NCBI GenBank assembly: GCA_017466305.1
Contig: JAFTUJ010000435.1
Coordinates: forward strand, 1 to 32,877
Reading direction: 5' to 3'
DNA from: Thermoguttaceae bacterium
Lineage (GTDB): Bacteria; Planctomycetota; Planctomycetia; Pirellulales; Thermoguttaceae
Length of the DNA: 32,877 nucleotides
How positions within the stretch are numbered: the first letter of the stretch is position 1; each line of letters begins with the position of its first letter. Of this stretch, positions 31,438-32,877 are shown piece after piece. Both the position numbers and the translations under genes were made by a program. The notes under the pieces were generated by a model. It saw nothing but the letters and a program-made list of their open reading frames with translations, was not told the DNA's origin and ran no database searches.

Positions 31438-32877
31438 TTAAGCGCGCGCGCCGATTTTTGCGCCGCTCCCCTCGTTCTTATCCGCGTCTCCGTCGTTTTT
31501 CGGCGGACGGTTCGCCATCAAGACGGCGATCCAACGCGTTTCCGGGAACGATTGGAAAATAATCTTCATAATAACGGCCAACGGCGGCGACAGGAACATC
31601 CCGATCGGGCCGAGAAGCCAACCGAAAAGAATCAACGCGAGCAAAACGATAAGCGGCGACAAATCGAGCCCGTTCCCCAAGAGGCGCGGCTCGATCGCGT
31701 ACCCGATCGTGCAGTTGATGATCGCAAAGAAAACCGCGTCGATCCCGCCGACGACGACCCCGTGTTCGACCGTCGCCAAAACGATCGGCGGAATCGCGGC
31801 GACCACGGAACCGATGTTCGGGATATAGTTCAACAAAAACGCGACGAAGCCCCACAACAGCGGATACTGCACGTCCGAAATCAACAAGAGGAACGTAACG
31901 CAAGTCCCGACGCCTAAACTCATCCAGGTCTTGATCACCATATAGTTGCGAATGTCGCCGACGATTTGTTGGATGTGCTCGTTCACAAAACTACGTTTGC
32001 CGAGCGCGGCGGTCATTTTTTTCGGCATCGTGGTCGTTTCGCAAAGCATAAAGATAACCAACAACGTTACCAGGAAGCTGTTGCTGGCTAAATAGCTCAA
32101 TTCCGACGCCAACTGCGCCAAATAGCTAAAAAGCTCGTTCGACGCGGCTTCGACGGTGTTCGTCGGCGCTTCGTCGACTTTTTTCACGACGGGTTTCGGA
32201 GCGACGCCGCCGTTTTCCGCCGCTTCTTCCTCTTCCGCGACGCCGTCGGGCGACGTTTCTTCGCTTTCTTGCGTTTCGCCCTCCAAGGCGACGACCCCAA
32301 GCTCCGCGTCTTCCGCTTCGAACAACGGCGACAGTTCGCCGCCGATCGGCGAGAAAGCTTCCGCCGGCTCTTGAATTTCGCTCGTCAATTCGGCGGTCGC
32401 TTCAAAATTCGGTTCTACGTCTTGACACGCGACTTGCATAATCGGGGAGACGTTTGTTTTCAGGTTGCGCAACGTCTCGTTCGAATCGGTCGCGTCGTTT
32501 TTCTTCTCGGACTCTTGACGCGATTGTTCCCACTTTTCCAACCACAAACGGTCGACTTCTTCGCGAACGCATTGCTTCACCGCCAACGACGGTTCTTGGT
32601 TTTCTTCCTTTTTTTCTTTATCTTCTTTTGGTTGCTCTTCTTTTTTCTCGTCTTTTAAGAAAGGAACAAAGTCGCCGATTTCCAAATTATACTTGGCCAG
32701 TTCCTCGTTAAAACGATCGCGATATTCCGGAACGTCTTGCGCGAATTGCTTCAATTGCGAACCGACGACGGTAATCGTTCCGCCGCCGATCAGCATAACG
32801 AACAGAATCACCGTCGTCAACGACGCGGTCTGCGACCACCCGCGCGACCGGAGCCAACGCATCGGCGACGTCAACAT
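31438..32877 (-). CDS. AI-2E/PerM-family membrane protein, 5' end outside the window
   Basis: 479 residues are visible; the frame reaches the window edge and the first visible Met is probably internal, since family members have one or two more N-terminal helices. Family motifs are N-Y-I-P-N-I-G-S (about 350-357), then E-P-R-L-L-G-N-G-L-D-L-S-P-L-I-V-L-L-A-L-I-L-F-G-W and G-P-I-G-M-F-L-S-P-P-L. Known members are transporters, some for Na+/H+ exchange or for the autoinducer AI-2 class; substrate cannot be told here. A Glu/Lys/Asp-rich insertion of about 150-170 residues (about 75-240) breaks the usual extracytoplasmic loop. The tail is short and polar (N-D-G-D-A-D-K-N-E-G). Convergent with the small lipoprotein gene. 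Confidence 0.88.
   Translation of the reverse strand: MLTSPMRWLRSRGWSQTASLTTVILFVMLIGGGTITVVGSQLKQFAQDVPEYRDRFNEELAKYNLEIGDFVPFLKDEKKEEQPKEDKEKKEENQEPSLAVKQCVREEVDRLWLEKWEQSRQESEKKNDATDSNETLRNLKTNVSPIMQVACQDVEPNFEATAELTSEIQEPAEAFSPIGGELSPLFEAEDAELGVVALEGETQESEETSPDGVAEEEEAAENGGVAPKPVVKKVDEAPTNTVEAASNELFSYLAQLASELSYLASNSFLVTLLVIFMLCETTTMPKKMTAALGKRSFVNEHIQQIVGDIRNYMVIKTWMSLGVGTCVTFLLLISDVQYPLLWGFVAFLLNYIPNIGSVVAAIPPIVLATVEHGVVVGGIDAVFFAIINCTIGYAIEPRLLGNGLDLSPLIVLLALILFGWLLGPIGMFLSPPLAVIMKIIFQSFPETRWIAVLMANRPPKNDGDADKNEGSGAKIGARA

Overview
The window is GC-rich bacterial DNA with a strong CGACG/CGTCG word bias. It most likely comes from a planctomycete. The main support is a DUF1598-type secreted protein, together with the local mix of genes: a large secreted protein with G-x-D-x-Y repeats, small lipoproteins, an AlgI-like O-acylation pair and an alanyl-/prolyl-tRNA synthetase pair. 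The organism is inferred from protein families only; no rRNA, tRNA or other marker gene is present.

Region 1 (about 63-13024, all on +) is a phage-type module. In order it has: a YiiX-like NlpC/P60 peptidase, a trypsin-like secreted protease, a small membrane/coiled-coil protein (holin-like at best), a ParB-like protein, an ABC ATPase fused to a Mom-like GNAT acyltransferase, terminase small and large subunits, portal, capsid maturation protease with scaffold-like tail, HK97-fold major capsid protein, a 74-aa protein, and three proteins of unknown function in the place where head completion and tail genes usually start. No integrase, repressor, tape measure or tail fibre lies inside the window. 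The module ends at a bidirectional terminator shared with host alaS. Its base composition matches the host genes. The ParB-like plus ABC-GNAT pair is the best candidate for an under-described system, possibly phage DNA base modification.

Region 2 (13148-24621, all on -) is host sequence: alaS, proS, a SplB-like radical SAM enzyme, an MBOAT O-acyltransferase translationally coupled to an SGNH-like partner, and a 964-aa secreted repeat protein. The MBOAT/SGNH operon lies between two 39-bp copies of nearly the same sequence (38/39 identical). Both copies fold as an intrinsic terminator on the - strand.

Region 3 (25263-32877, mixed strands) holds the DUF1598 protein, a convergent lipoprotein gene separated from it by a terminator and a degenerate tandem array of about 30-bp units, a small two-helix membrane protein, hemD (uroporphyrinogen-III synthase), rhaA (L-rhamnose isomerase), a 56-aa lipoprotein with a near-consensus sigma70 promoter, and an AI-2E/PerM-family membrane protein cut by the window edge that carries a long acidic insertion. 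Convergent gene pairs here are separated by clear bidirectional hairpin terminators.
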